Below are positions 7,029 to 15,140 of a stretch of 32,739 nucleotides of DNA, piece after piece. The position numbers were made by a program, and so were the translations under genes. The DNA is from an uncultured Oscillospiraceae bacterium. GTDB lineage: Bacteria > Bacillota > Clostridia > Oscillospirales > Oscillospiraceae. The DNA lies in contig CAKUOS010000022.1 in assembly GCA_934670025.1 (NCBI GenBank), forward strand, positions 1 to 32,739, given 5' to 3'. Numbering within the stretch: the first letter of the stretch is position 1; each line of letters begins with the position of its first letter. The notes beneath the pieces are model-generated. The model searched no databases. It worked only from the letters and a program-made list of their open reading frames with translations, and was not told the DNA's origin.

Positions 7029-7178
7029 ATGGTCGACTACAAGGAGCTGTATCTGCACATGATGCGCGCGTCGGAACGCGCCATCCGGGAGCTGATCCGG
7101 GCGCAGCAGGAATGCGAAGAGCGGTATCTGGCCGCTTCGGACGGCGAAGCGGCCGCGCAGGACACGCGGGAGGCTTGA
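7029..7178 (+). CDS. Conserved small helical protein (49 residues), unknown function
   Basis: MVDYKELYLHMMRASERAIR and the rest form one amphipathic, charge-rich helix with no cysteine or membrane segment. Short proteins of this type are common in clostridial genomes next to small XRE regulators; I know no function. AAAGGGCGGTGAG precedes the ATG at 7029. Its stop codon overlaps the -35 box of the next gene. The divergent placement with the XRE gene suggests that the regulator controls it. Confidence 0.75.
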   Translation: MVDYKELYLHMMRASERAIRELIRAQQECEERYLAASDGEAAAQDTREA

Positions 7179-7203
7179 CTGTTTCCCGCCGGGCGGGTAC
7201 AAT
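7175..7203 (+). promoter_or_regulatory. Strong sigma-A promoter of the DUF2284 gene
   Basis: TTGACT (7175-7180), 17 bp, TACAAT (7198-7203). The spacer holds the palindrome CCCGCC-G-GGCGGG, which could act as an operator or as a weak terminator for the small gene. Confidence 0.75.
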
Positions 7204-7235
7204 GGAGAAAACGGGGTGCAGCAAGGAGAACGCCT

Positions 7236-7766
7236 ATGAACCGCGAAGCCGTCGAAGCGCAGCTGTGCGAGCTGCCCATCAGCCAATACGCCTGGATCGA
7301 CCCGGCCGGGATCGAATTTTCCGACCGCATCCGCTACGTCTGCGAACACGAGTGCCCGATGTACGGCAAGAGCTGGGCGTGCCCGCCGGCGGTCGGATCG
7401 GTCGCGGACTGCGAAAAAAAGGTCCGCGCGTACCCCGCGGGGCTCGTCATCACGACGCTGGCCGAAGTCTCTGACATTGCGAACATGGACGAGACGCTCG
7501 CCACACGCGCGCCGCACGAGGCCGTGACGCGGCAGGTGCGCGATATTTTAAAGCAGGAGACGGACGACGTGCTGGTGCTGTCGACCGAGTCGTGCGCCAT
7601 CTGTGAGCATTGCGCCTATCCCGATGCGCCGTGCCGCCATCCGGACCGGATGTTCCCGTGCGTCGAGAGCTACGGCATTGTGGCCACGGCGCTGGCCGAG
7701 CAGTACGGCATTGAATTTTACAACGGCAATCTTGTCACGTGGTTCTCGGTACTGCTGTACCGGTGA
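7236..7766 (+). CDS. DUF2284 cysteine-rich, predicted metal-binding protein
   Basis: A 176-residue cytoplasmic protein with the DUF2284 cysteine pattern: Cys36, Cys40 and Cys49 in VCEHECPMYGKSWACPP, then Cys120, Cys123, Cys126, Cys133 and Cys142 in STESCAICEHCAYPDAPCRH and the sequence after it. Clusters of this kind probably bind Fe-S or zinc. The family occurs mainly in anaerobes and has no established reaction. AAGGAGA lies before the ATG at 7236. It has its own promoter and ends at a strong hairpin. It converges with the replication-loader operon, and nothing in the context reveals a pathway. Confidence 0.88.
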   Translation: MNREAVEAQLCELPISQYAWIDPAGIEFSDRIRYVCEHECPMYGKSWACPPAVGSVADCEKKVRAYPAGLVITTLAEVSDIANMDETLATRAPHEAVTRQVRDILKQETDDVLVLSTESCAICEHCAYPDAPCRHPDRMFPCVESYGIVATALAEQYGIEFYNGNLVTWFSVLLYR

Positions 7767-7769
7767 TCG

Positions 7770-7803
7770 AAAAAATCCCCGGCCGATTGGCCGGGGATCT
7801 CTT
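7770..7803. terminator. Bidirectional terminator between convergent genes
   Basis: Perfect 10-bp stem ATCCCCGGCC (7775-7784) and GGCCGGGGAT (7789-7798) with a GATT loop. On the minus strand six T residues follow; on the plus strand the tail is only moderately T-rich. Confidence 0.88.
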
Positions 7804-8782
7804 ATTTCTGCCGCAGGAAGCGGATATCGTCGCCGCAGAACTTATACAGCCGGTATGCGCCGAGCAGCCGCGAGGCGATCTGCGCGGAATAACGCGGCTC
7901 GATGGCGTTCAGCGTCAGATTCGTCGAGACGATGGTCGGCTTCGATTCCAGCAGGCGCGTGTTGATGAGCTGATAGAGCGCCGAGACGGTAAACTGCGTG
8001 GTCATCTCGGTGCCGAGATCGTCGATGATGAGAAGGTCGCACGAGAAATACTCCGCCGCGCGCGATGTGTCCGGCAGCGGCCGGAATTTATCGTCCTCAA
8101 ACGCGGCGAGCATCCGCCCGACCGGCGCGTAGGAGACGGAAAAGCCGCGCTCGGCGACGACACGCGCGATACAGGCGGACAGGAACGTCTTGCCGAGGCC
8201 CGTCGCGCCGACAAACAGCAGCGACGGCGCCTGCATGGAGAAATTCTGCGCGTAGCTGAGCGTGTCGCGGTATGTGCGCTCCATGAGCGCGCGCGGGCTG
8301 GTCTTGAGCTCGTTGTCATAGCGGTCGGGGTATACGTCCAGACGGAAGCGGTCGAAGCTCTCGCGTCCGGAGCCGAGCAGCGCGGCCAGCTCCTTTTTCT
8401 GCTCCTGCCGGCAAAGCTCCGTCAGGCATTCGCACATCGCCGCGCCGACATAGCCCGTGCCGCCGCATTTCGGGCAGATGGGCTGCGGCGTGAGGTCGGC
8501 CTCCTCAAGCCCCTCGGCTTCGAGCAGCCACGCCTTCTGCTGCTGCAATGCCTGATTGTCCTTTTTCAGCTGCTGCATGGCCTCCACCGGGTCGCCCTGT
8601 TTGCGGAACGTGACGGCCAGCACGTGCGCGGCCGTCTTGCGCAGCTCGCGCTCGATCTGGCCGAGCTTCGGCTCTTTTTCATAGATGGCCGCGATGCGCG
8701 CGCGCTCGGCGCGGTCGTTCTGTTCTTTTTCCGTCTCCAGCCGTGCGCGCGCACGACGGACAACAGCGTCGGAATATGCCAT
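7802..8782 (-). CDS. DnaC/DnaI-type replicative helicase loader (AAA+ ATPase)
   Basis: A 326-residue protein that probably loads the DnaB/DnaC ring helicase at origins or restart sites. The N-terminal 90 residues are helical and charged. A zinc-ribbon-like segment follows: Cys103, Cys106, Cys117, Cys119 and Cys124 in PKCGGTGYVGAAMCECLTEL and its ends. The AAA+ core has Walker A GATGLGKT (192-199), Walker B LLIIDDLG (250-257), a sensor-1 region STNLT and a C-terminal arginine-rich part. IstB proteins share the core but lack this zinc region, and there is no transposase here. The ATG at 8782 has GAGGAG; the longer open frame is read-through of dnaD sequence. It starts 2 bp after the dnaD stop. 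Confidence 0.92.
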   Translation of the reverse strand: MAYSDAVVRRARARLETEKEQNDRAERARIAAIYEKEPKLGQIERELRKTAAHVLAVTFRKQGDPVEAMQQLKKDNQALQQQKAWLLEAEGLEEADLTPQPICPKCGGTGYVGAAMCECLTELCRQEQKKELAALLGSGRESFDRFRLDVYPDRYDNELKTSPRALMERTYRDTLSYAQNFSMQAPSLLFVGATGLGKTFLSACIARVVAERGFSVSYAPVGRMLAAFEDDKFRPLPDTSRAAEYFSCDLLIIDDLGTEMTTQFTVSALYQLINTRLLESKPTIVSTNLTLNAIEPRYSAQIASRLLGAYRLYKFCGDDIRFLRQK

Positions 8783-8784
8783 AC

Positions 8785-9738
8785 TTACTCCTCTCCGCGC
8801 AGAAGGCGCTCGACGGCCGCGCGCTCCAGATCGCTCAGCGCGTCGTGATGGTGCTGCACAGCGCCGCTGTATTTTGCGTTCGCGGGCGGCTTCTGCGGCG
8901 CGCGGTCGCCCTGTTCGATCTCGGCGAGCGTCGTGAAGCCCTGCTCGTGCCAGCTGCGCAGGATCGAATTGCAATACGGCCATTTGAGGCCGCCCGTGGC
9001 CATGCAGGTCTTTTCATACGCAAGGCCGATCTCTTTTTCTCCGAAGCCCCAGGAGAGCCACGTGAGGATGTACTTTTCTTCGCCGGGCGTCAGCCGCCGG
9101 CCGGTCAGGCCGAAAAGCTCTTTGATCTTTCCGAGCTGCGACTGGCGCAGCAGCTGGTTCTGCATATAGACCGCGGCCTGCTCCATGGTGTCGATGCCGT
9201 GATCGGCCCAGTAATACGCCTCTTTTTCGATCGACCGCAAAGACGGCATCCGCGCGATGCCGCGCGAGCGCTGCCGCTGGATGCAGTAGTTGACGAGGAT
9301 GGAGATGACCTCGGCAGGCAGGCCGAGATAGCGGTAGATCGACAGCAGGATCTTTAATTCTTCATTGGACAGCACCCGGCCGAGCCGGCGCTGCGTCTCG
9401 CCGGTGACGGCGGCGAATTCGCCGCCCGCGCGCGTTTCACGGATGACGTCCTGCTCGGTATAGACCGGCGCCTGCGCGCTTTCGAGATGGCGCGGCGGCT
9501 CCTGCGGGAACAGGCCCAGCTGCTGCAATGTCGCACAGGCAAGCTCATACCGCGCGGGTGAGAAGCGCAGCGCCTCCTGCGCGGAGGCAAGCGGCCGCCC
9601 GGCCGCAAGATGCAGGTATAAAAGCGCCGCGTCGCCGTTGGCCGCGGCAAGCAGCCGCTGCACCCCGGCTGCCGGGAGCGTCAGTTCGGGCTCCGCCACT
9701 GCGGCCGCCTCCTTTCCGGGCGATGCGGCCCCGCTCAT
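8785..9738 (-). CDS. dnaD: DnaD-domain replication initiation/restart protein
   Basis: A 317-residue protein. Residues 1-100 form a winged-helix-like N-terminus (Ala-rich, with DAALLYLHLAAGRPL). Two DnaD/DnaB_2 helical modules follow at about 110-180 (LGRVLSNEELKILLSIYRYLG, then IEKEAYYWADHGI) and 198-270, the second ending in SILRSWHEQGFTTLAEI. In Firmicutes DnaD works with the helicase loader at DnaA-bound origins and in PriA-dependent restart, which fits the adjacent loader gene. The start ATG at 9738 overlaps the GNAT stop codon (ATGA), so translation is probably coupled; no strong ribosome site is seen. Confidence 0.9.
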   Translation of the reverse strand: MSGAASPGKEAAAVAEPELTLPAAGVQRLLAAANGDAALLYLHLAAGRPLASAQEALRFSPARYELACATLQQLGLFPQEPPRHLESAQAPVYTEQDVIRETRAGGEFAAVTGETQRRLGRVLSNEELKILLSIYRYLGLPAEVISILVNYCIQRQRSRGIARMPSLRSIEKEAYYWADHGIDTMEQAAVYMQNQLLRQSQLGKIKELFGLTGRRLTPGEEKYILTWLSWGFGEKEIGLAYEKTCMATGGLKWPYCNSILRSWHEQGFTTLAEIEQGDRAPQKPPANAKYSGAVQHHHDALSDLERAAVERLLRGEE

Positions 9739-10520
9739 GCGAAGTCGAACGCCAGATAGATCTCGTTCCATTTCGGTTCCGTGAGCCATTTGCACATGGC
9801 GAACGCATCCTGCGCGCCGGGTGCGCGCACGCGGCAGGTCTTTGCCGGCACGGCCTTTAAAAGCGCGGGCAAAAGCGCGCCGTCGGGCAGGATCTCATCC
9901 GCGACGAGTGTATCGCCCTCGCGGTGCGCGGCCGCGCAGCCGAAGTGCGTACCAAGCTCGAGCCGGTAAAACGCGGCCATCGTCGCCTCGTAGCGCAGAT
10001 CGTCGAGCGAGTAGCGCACATGGGGCGTATCGAGCAGGATCGTCTCGCGCAGGCCCGCGTATTCCTGCGGCGAGAGCGCCTCATACAGCCCGCGCGCCTC
10101 GGGCGCAGGCCCTGTTTCTTCAAACGCAGCCTTTTGCGGGATAAAGCCGAGCGAAGCGTAGTACGCGCGCAGCTGCTCCGACGCGGGAACGAGCAGCAGG
10201 CAGTCGAAATACCGCTTGCGCAGCGACTTTTCCGTATACGCGATGAGATCCTTGCAGATGCCGCGGCGGCGGAAGTCCGGGTGCGTCGTCACGGCGTAGA
10301 GATACGCCGCGCGGCACGTCTCGTCCTCACAGGCGACGGTCTGCGGCAGCGCGTAGAGCGCCGCGGCGATCCGGCCGTCCGCTTCTGCGCAGAAGCCGGC
10401 CGCGTTCGGGTAAGCGACGGCAAAAAAGGCGTCGATCTCCTCATCCGTGTCATCAAAGCCGCGCTTCCACAGCTCTTTCAGCTGCGGCAGATCCTCGGGG
10501 TTCGTTTTCCGAAAGCGCAT
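9735..10520 (-). CDS. GNAT-family N-acetyltransferase
   Basis: A 261-residue protein whose first 150 residues form a GNAT fold. Motif A is AVTTHPDFRRRGICKDLI (76-93), with the R-R-x-G-x acetyl-CoA pyrophosphate loop at 85-88, and the motif B region is LLLVPASEQLRAYYASLGF. The C-terminal 110 residues have no clear motif but may be a second, degenerate acyltransferase half, as in Eis-like proteins; that is inference. The substrate is unknown. It overlaps its neighbours on both sides (TGATG with the upstream gene, ATGA with dnaD), so the four genes form one transcript. Confidence 0.88.
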   Translation of the reverse strand: MRFRKTNPEDLPQLKELWKRGFDDTDEEIDAFFAVAYPNAAGFCAEADGRIAAALYALPQTVACEDETCRAAYLYAVTTHPDFRRRGICKDLIAYTEKSLRKRYFDCLLLVPASEQLRAYYASLGFIPQKAAFEETGPAPEARGLYEALSPQEYAGLRETILLDTPHVRYSLDDLRYEATMAAFYRLELGTHFGCAAAHREGDTLVADEILPDGALLPALLKAVPAKTCRVRAPGAQDAFAMCKWLTEPKWNEIYLAFDFA

Positions 10521-11437
10521 CAGGCTTCCTCCTTCCAGTCGGCAACGTATTTTTCCAGCAGCAGCGTCGGCTGGTACGACTCCTTCGCGCGGCGCAGGCC
10601 CTCGGAGCCCATATCGTCCTCGCGGTTGAGATAGCGCACGTCGGGGTATTTTTCCGCAATCATGCGGGAAAACTCCCGGTTGATCATGGCATACGCGCCG
10701 TTCACGTCCGGGAACGCCTTTTCAAAGCCGACGTCATAGGAATCGCGGTTCATGCGGCTGCCGAGGGAAAAGGCGATGATGCGCTCGCCGTCGGACAGCA
10801 GCAGCCCGTCCATCTCCAATTCGTCAAAGTGATCGAAGGCCAGCGCCAGCGCCGTCTTTTCCAGATGCAGCTGGTCAAGCTCCTGCGCGCTGACCGCAGG
10901 CTCGTGCATTTCGTACCAGACGCGGAGCATCTCGCGGCACTGCGGGAGCGTCTCGTCGGTGATGGGCGTCGTGTACCAGTCGGGGAACTCGTCTTCAAAA
11001 CGGTTGCAGTGGTTGCGCTTGGACTGGAGCTTCTTGCCGTGCAGCTCGGAAAGCTCTTCGACGGTATAGATATAATCGTAGGAATTGCGGCAGGCGGTAA
11101 ATTCGAATTTTCCGGGATAAAGCGACTCGAGCTCCTGCTTCGTCTCGTTCGTGAGACTGCGCAGGCGCATGGGATTGCCGCGTTCGGCGGCGTCGGCGCG
11201 GATGGCCTCGATGGCCGCGCGCACGTCGCCCGTGCCCGCCGGGTAGAGATAGACCTCGCGGCCGCGCCAGGATGCGTGCTGCGTCAGAAATTCTCCGACC
11301 CGGCCAAGGTCGCCGAAATACTCCGACCAGAGGTACATACAGCTGAAGGCGTATTCCGCGCCGGGATAATTGCAGCGCTTCAGGATCTCATGCGCCCATG
11401 CGCGGTCTTCGGCAGCTGCTTTGTGAAATGCGATCAT
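10520..11437 (-). CDS. DUF2156 domain protein (phosphatidylglycerol lysyltransferase C-terminal-like)
   Basis: A 305-residue cytoplasmic protein. The segment ELHGKKLQSKRNHCNRFEDE is the hallmark of the DUF2156/LPG_synthase_C family, a double-GNAT fold related to the aminoacyl-phosphatidylglycerol synthases MprF and FemX. It lacks the membrane half of MprF, so it may transfer an amino acid or acyl group to a soluble acceptor; the substrate is unknown. The late motif YLNREDDMGSEGLRRAKESY is also typical. AGGAG stands about 10 bases before the ATG at 11437. It is the first gene of the operon that also carries the GNAT, dnaD and dnaC-like genes. Confidence 0.88.
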   Translation of the reverse strand: MIAFHKAAAEDRAWAHEILKRCNYPGAEYAFSCMYLWSEYFGDLGRVGEFLTQHASWRGREVYLYPAGTGDVRAAIEAIRADAAERGNPMRLRSLTNETKQELESLYPGKFEFTACRNSYDYIYTVEELSELHGKKLQSKRNHCNRFEDEFPDWYTTPITDETLPQCREMLRVWYEMHEPAVSAQELDQLHLEKTALALAFDHFDELEMDGLLLSDGERIIAFSLGSRMNRDSYDVGFEKAFPDVNGAYAMINREFSRMIAEKYPDVRYLNREDDMGSEGLRRAKESYQPTLLLEKYVADWKEEA

Positions 11438-11474
11438 AAAATTCGGGACTCCTGTTTCTGATAATAATTTTTAA

Positions 11475-11504
11475 AATATATAATCAGTATACCACGGCTG
11501 TCAA
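11475..11504 (-). promoter_or_regulatory. Promoter of the DUF2156-GNAT-dnaD-dnaC operon
   Basis: TTGACA (11499-11504), 18 bp, TATATT (11475-11480) on the minus strand. A second possible -10, TATACT, lies inside the spacer with an upstream TTGCGA at 18 bp, so two overlapping starts are possible. Confidence 0.6.
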
Positions 11505-11520
11505 ATATTTCGCAACAGCG

Positions 11521-11549
11521 TTGACAAAAAACCGGAAAGACGTTACGAT
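11521..11549 (+). promoter_or_regulatory. Promoter of metG
   Basis: Perfect TTGACA (11521-11526), 17 bp, TACGAT (11544-11549). The leader to the ATG is only about 45 nt, too short for a T-box. Confidence 0.8.
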
Positions 11550-11564
11550 AGAACGTAAAAGGCC

Positions 11565-11595
11565 CCTCTTTCATTCGGAGTGGGCGGAAAAGAGG
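11565..11595 (+). promoter_or_regulatory. Possible stem hiding the metG ribosome site
   Basis: CCTCTTT (11565-11571) is complementary to AAAGAGG (11589-11595), which contains the ribosome site of metG. The loop is 17 nt. It could limit translation initiation; the stem is short, so this is tentative. Confidence 0.35.
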
Positions 11596-11602
11596 AAAAA
11601 CC

Positions 11603-13576
11603 ATGTGTGAAGTATGCAAAAAACCGTTTTATATCACGACGCCGATCTATTATCCGTCGGCAAAGCTGCACATCGGCCACACCTACTGCACGGTGGCGAC
11701 CGACGCGATGGCCCGCTATAAGCGTTTGCAGGGCTACGACGTGATGTTCCTGACCGGCACCGACGAGCACGGCCAGAAGATCGAGGAAAAGGCAAAGGCC
11801 GCCGGTATCACGCCGCAGCAGTTCGTCGACAACATCGTCGCAGGGCCGAAGGGCATTCTCGACCTGTGGAAGCTCATGAATATCTCCAACGACCGCTTCA
11901 TCCGCACGACGGACGATTATCATGTGGAGGCCATCCAGAAGATCTTCCGGAAGATGTATGAAAACGGCGATATCTATAAGGGCGAATACAAGGGCAAATA
12001 CTGCACGCCGTGCGAGAGCTTCTGGACCGAGAGCCAGCTGAAGGACGGCAAGTGCCCCGACTGCGGCGGCGAGGTCCACGACGCATCGGAGGAGGCGTAT
12101 TTCTTCCGTCTGTCCAAATACGCCGGCCGCGTGCGCGAGCTTTTGACGACGACGGATTACCTCCAGCCAAAGTCCCGCGTCAACGAGATGGTCAACAACT
12201 TCATCGATCCGGGCCTCGAGGATCTGTGCGTCTCGCGCACGAGCTTTACCTGGGGCGTGCCGGTCGATTTTGATCCGGGCCACGTGGTCTACGTCTGGGT
12301 CGACGCGCTGTTCAACTACACCACGGCGCTCGGCTTCATGAACGAAAAATACCACGATTATGAGAAGTACTGGCCCGCGGACGTGCACTTCGTCGGCAAG
12401 GAGATCGTGCGCTTCCACTCGATCATCTGGCCCGCGATGCTCATGAGCATGGGTATGCCGCTGCCGAAGCACGTCTACGGCCACGGCTGGCTCGTCATGG
12501 ACGGCGGCAAGATGAGCAAGTCCAAGGGCAACGTCGTAGACCCCTATGTGCTGGCGGAAAAATTCGGCGTCGACGCGCTGCGCTTCTTCCTGCTGCGCAC
12601 GTTCCCGTTCGGCTCCGACGGCAATTTCTCCAACGAGCTGCTCATCAACACGATCAACATCGACCTTGCAAACGACCTCGGCAATCTTGTCTCGCGCACG
12701 ACGGCGATGGTCGAAAAGTATTTCGGCGGCACGCTGCCCGCGGCGCGCGAGGCCGGCGAGGTCGACGAAAGCCTGATCTCGATGCTCTCCGGTCTGCGTG
12801 ACCGCTATGAGGCGCAGATGGAGAAATTCCAGTTCCAGAACGGCCTCGACGAGATCTTCAAGTGCATCCAGCGCGCAAACAAGTATATCGACGAGACGAT
12901 GCCCTGGGCGCTGGCAAAGGACGAGGCGAACCGGCCCCGGCTCGCGTCCGTCATGTATAATCTGCTTGAGGCCATCCGCATCTGCACGACGCTGCTGCTG
13001 CCGTTCATCCCGGATTCCTGCGAGAAGATCTTCGCGCAGACCGGCGCCGGTGCAGACGTCCGGACGTGGGACAGCGCCGCCGTCTGGGGCAAGCTCCCAC
13101 AGACCGTGACCGTCCACAAGGGCGAGGCCATCTTCCCGCGCATCGACGCGGCCAAGGCGCTCGAAGAGCTTCAGGCGCTGGAGGATGCGCAGAAAAAGGC
13201 TGCGCTGCCGGCCGTGGAGGTCGAGCCGCAGCTGGAGGAGAAGGTCGATTTCGACACGTTCTGCAAGTCTGACTTCCGCGCCGTCAAGGTCAAGGCGTGC
13301 GAGCGCGTGAAAAAGTCCGACAAGCTGCTGCGCTTCACGCTCGACGACGGCACCGGTACGGACCGTCAGATCCTGTCCGGGATTGCAAAGTATTACGAGC
13401 CCGAGACGCTCGTCGGCAAGACGCTCGTCGCCATCGTCAATCTGCCGCCGCGGAAGATGATGGGCCAGGAATCGTGCGGAATGCTCCTGTCGGCCGTCCA
13501 CACCGCGCACGGCGAGGAAAAGCTGAACCTCATCATGCTCGACGACGCGATTCCCGCGGGCGCGAAGCTCTGCTGA
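11603..13576 (+). CDS. metG: Methionyl-tRNA synthetase with C-terminal tRNA-binding domain
   Basis: It charges tRNA-Met with methionine using ATP. It has 657 residues, a normal length for the dimeric form. The class I signatures are HIGH at 23-26 and KMSKS at 303-307. The knuckle insertion carries Cys134, Cys137, Cys151 and Cys154, a complete zinc site of the one-knuckle type. Residues about 350-520 form the helical anticodon-binding domain. From about 550 there is an OB-fold tRNA-binding (Arc1p/Trbp111-like) domain starting DFDTFCKSDFRAVKVKACER. GAGGA precedes the ATG. It is a single-gene unit from its own promoter to a strong terminator. Confidence 0.98.
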   Translation: MCEVCKKPFYITTPIYYPSAKLHIGHTYCTVATDAMARYKRLQGYDVMFLTGTDEHGQKIEEKAKAAGITPQQFVDNIVAGPKGILDLWKLMNISNDRFIRTTDDYHVEAIQKIFRKMYENGDIYKGEYKGKYCTPCESFWTESQLKDGKCPDCGGEVHDASEEAYFFRLSKYAGRVRELLTTTDYLQPKSRVNEMVNNFIDPGLEDLCVSRTSFTWGVPVDFDPGHVVYVWVDALFNYTTALGFMNEKYHDYEKYWPADVHFVGKEIVRFHSIIWPAMLMSMGMPLPKHVYGHGWLVMDGGKMSKSKGNVVDPYVLAEKFGVDALRFFLLRTFPFGSDGNFSNELLINTINIDLANDLGNLVSRTTAMVEKYFGGTLPAAREAGEVDESLISMLSGLRDRYEAQMEKFQFQNGLDEIFKCIQRANKYIDETMPWALAKDEANRPRLASVMYNLLEAIRICTTLLLPFIPDSCEKIFAQTGAGADVRTWDSAAVWGKLPQTVTVHKGEAIFPRIDAAKALEELQALEDAQKKAALPAVEVEPQLEEKVDFDTFCKSDFRAVKVKACERVKKSDKLLRFTLDDGTGTDRQILSGIAKYYEPETLVGKTLVAIVNLPPRKMMGQESCGMLLSAVHTAHGEEKLNLIMLDDAIPAGAKLC

Positions 13577-13597
13577 GCCGCCCAAACGCAGAAAATA

Positions 13598-13626
13598 AAA
13601 AAACCGCCGGGAAACCGGCGGTTTTT
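13598..13626. terminator. Terminator of metG, also usable by brnQ
   Basis: AAACCGCCGG (13601-13610), GAAA loop, CCGGCGGTTT (13615-13624), then TTCT on plus. On the minus strand the hairpin is followed by a run of T residues (plus-strand A tract at 13597-13603). Confidence 0.9.
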
Positions 13627-13653
13627 CTCTGTTTTGGCTCGTTTTTTGCGCTG

Positions 13654-15012
13654 TTACGCCTTTGCCTTCTTCCGCAGGTGCAGGATCAGGCCGATCGCAA
13701 AGCCCACGACGGCAGGCAGCAGCCAGCCGAGGTTCAGGTCGAACAGCGGCAGATATTTTTGCATGAATGCAACCGGAGTATCAAGATGCAGCGCGTCCTG
13801 CGCGGCCGTCGGCAGCGTCTTCATGAAGTCAAAGATCGCCGCGGCCCAGGTGAAGATCATCGTAGACACATAGACCGAGCGGTCATGATGGAAGAACTTT
13901 CCGACGAAAGCCAGAATGATGAGCACGATGGCGGGCGGATAGATGAGCATCAGGGCAGGGATGGAATATTCGATGATGGCGCTCAGGCCGACGTTGGACA
14001 CCGCGAAGGAGAAGACGGTAAAGATGATGGCCCACGCCTTGTAGGAAATTTTTCCGTTCGTCATCTTCACGAATGTCTCGGCGCAGGAGGTAACGAGGCC
14101 GATGGAGGTTTTGAGGCAGGCAAAGGTGATGGTGACGGCGAGGATGAACTGGCCGACGCCGCCAAAATAGTGGCCCGCGATCTGCGTCAGGGCGATGCCG
14201 CCGTTGGCGGACGTTTCGAACAGGCCGCGCGACTGCGTGCCCATGAGGATCGTGACGACATAGATGACGGCCATCAGGATGCCGGTGATGACGCCCGAGC
14301 CGAGCACGTCGACCGCGACGGCGTCGTCATCGTCCACGCCCATACGGCGGATGACGTCGATGACCACAATGCCGAAGGCCAGGCCCGCGATCGCGTCCAT
14401 GGTGCCGTAGCCCTCGATAAACGACGAGAAGAAGGACTTGACATCCGTGGCGTAAGCCTCGGCCGGCTCGACCGCGGACACGGCCGCGCCCGGACGGAGC
14501 AGCGCGGCGATCACAAGGATCGCAAGGAAGAGGAGGAAGATGGGGTTGATGATCTTGCCGATCCAGACCGTGATCTTACCCGGCCGCAGCGAGAAAAACA
14601 GCACGAAGGCAAAGAAAACCGCCGAGAAGAGCAGCAGTGCGAGCGCCTGCGCGCTGTCGGAGAGCATCGGCGAGACGCCCGTGGTGAACGAAACGGTCGC
14701 GCAGCGGGGAATGGCGAACAGCGGGCCGATGGTCAGGTACAGCAGGCACGTGAAGAAAATGCCGTAGCCCTTGCCGACCTTGCTCGAAAGCGTCTGCAAG
14801 CCGTCGGAGTGCGTGACGCCGATGGCGGCGACGCCGAAGATGGGGATACCAACGGCCGTGATGATAAAGCCGATCATGGCGGGGAGCACATTGCGCCCGG
14901 CCATCTGGCCCAGGTGTACCGGGAAAATGAGGTTGCCGGCGCCGAAGAACATACCGAAGAGCGTTGTGGCGACAAGCAGACGCTGTCTGCGCGTGAGTTT
15001 TTTCGTCATCAT
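13654..15012 (-). CDS. brnQ: Branched-chain amino acid:cation symporter
   Basis: A 452-residue permease with about 12 membrane helices that imports leucine, isoleucine and valine with Na+ or H+. The N-terminal FGMFFGAGNLIFPVHLG is the diagnostic LIVCS-family stretch, and helix 3 contains LLYLTIGPLFAIPRCATVSF, also conserved. The C-terminus ends basic (LHLRKKAKA), on the inner face. The start at 15012 (MMTKK) is placed by AAGGAGC; the frame runs upstream to 15066 but would then overlap the promoter. It is divergent from a lysR-type gene with overlapping promoters, so that regulator is a likely controller. Confidence 0.95.
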   Translation of the reverse strand: MMTKKLTRRQRLLVATTLFGMFFGAGNLIFPVHLGQMAGRNVLPAMIGFIITAVGIPIFGVAAIGVTHSDGLQTLSSKVGKGYGIFFTCLLYLTIGPLFAIPRCATVSFTTGVSPMLSDSAQALALLLFSAVFFAFVLFFSLRPGKITVWIGKIINPIFLLFLAILVIAALLRPGAAVSAVEPAEAYATDVKSFFSSFIEGYGTMDAIAGLAFGIVVIDVIRRMGVDDDDAVAVDVLGSGVITGILMAVIYVVTILMGTQSRGLFETSANGGIALTQIAGHYFGGVGQFILAVTITFACLKTSIGLVTSCAETFVKMTNGKISYKAWAIIFTVFSFAVSNVGLSAIIEYSIPALMLIYPPAIVLIILAFVGKFFHHDRSVYVSTMIFTWAAAIFDFMKTLPTAAQDALHLDTPVAFMQKYLPLFDLNLGWLLPAVVGFAIGLILHLRKKAKA

Positions 15013-15044
15013 GTGAAAAATCAGCTCCTTACTTTTATGAATCA

Positions 15045-15073
15045 ATTGTAAACGAAAGGGTTGCAAAAAGCAA
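15045..15073 (-). promoter_or_regulatory. Promoter of brnQ
   Basis: TTGCTT (15068-15073), 17 bp, TACAAT (15045-15050) on the minus strand. Its -35 box lies in the palindrome at 15059-15075. Confidence 0.7.
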
Positions 15074-15075
15074 CC
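15059..15075. promoter_or_regulatory. Palindrome between brnQ and lysR; probable LysR-type operator
   Basis: GGTTGC-AAAAA-GCAACC. The inner TTGCAAAAAGCAA fits the T-N11-A consensus of LysR-type boxes. It overlaps the -35 regions of both divergent promoters, so one bound protein could control both. Confidence 0.7.
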
Positions 15076-15088
15076 GCGGGATTATAAT
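15061..15088 (+). promoter_or_regulatory. Promoter of the lysR-type gene
   Basis: TTGCAA (15061-15066), 16 bp, perfect TATAAT (15083-15088), overlapping the brnQ promoter head to head. Confidence 0.7.
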
Positions 15089-15140
15089 AGTTCTATGACA
15101 TTTCGTAATACCAGGCCGGTATTGCGGGAGAGGACGGCGT

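Noticed and set aside
7802..8782. IstB transposition helper
   Set aside because: The AAA+ core is similar, but the zinc-type N-terminal region and operon with dnaD identify a replicative helicase loader; no transposase lies nearby.
11550..11602. T-box riboswitch before metG
   Set aside because: The leader is only about 45 nt and has neither the T-box sequence nor an antiterminator.
11543..13585. Long open frame opposite metG
   Set aside because: It is the complement of metG codons; composition is biased to Arg, Val, His and Asp, with no domain and no ribosome site.
13297..15051. 580-codon plus-strand frame over the end of metG and opposite brnQ
   Set aside because: It passes through the metG terminator and is highly charged, low-complexity; brnQ on the other strand has clear transporter motifs.
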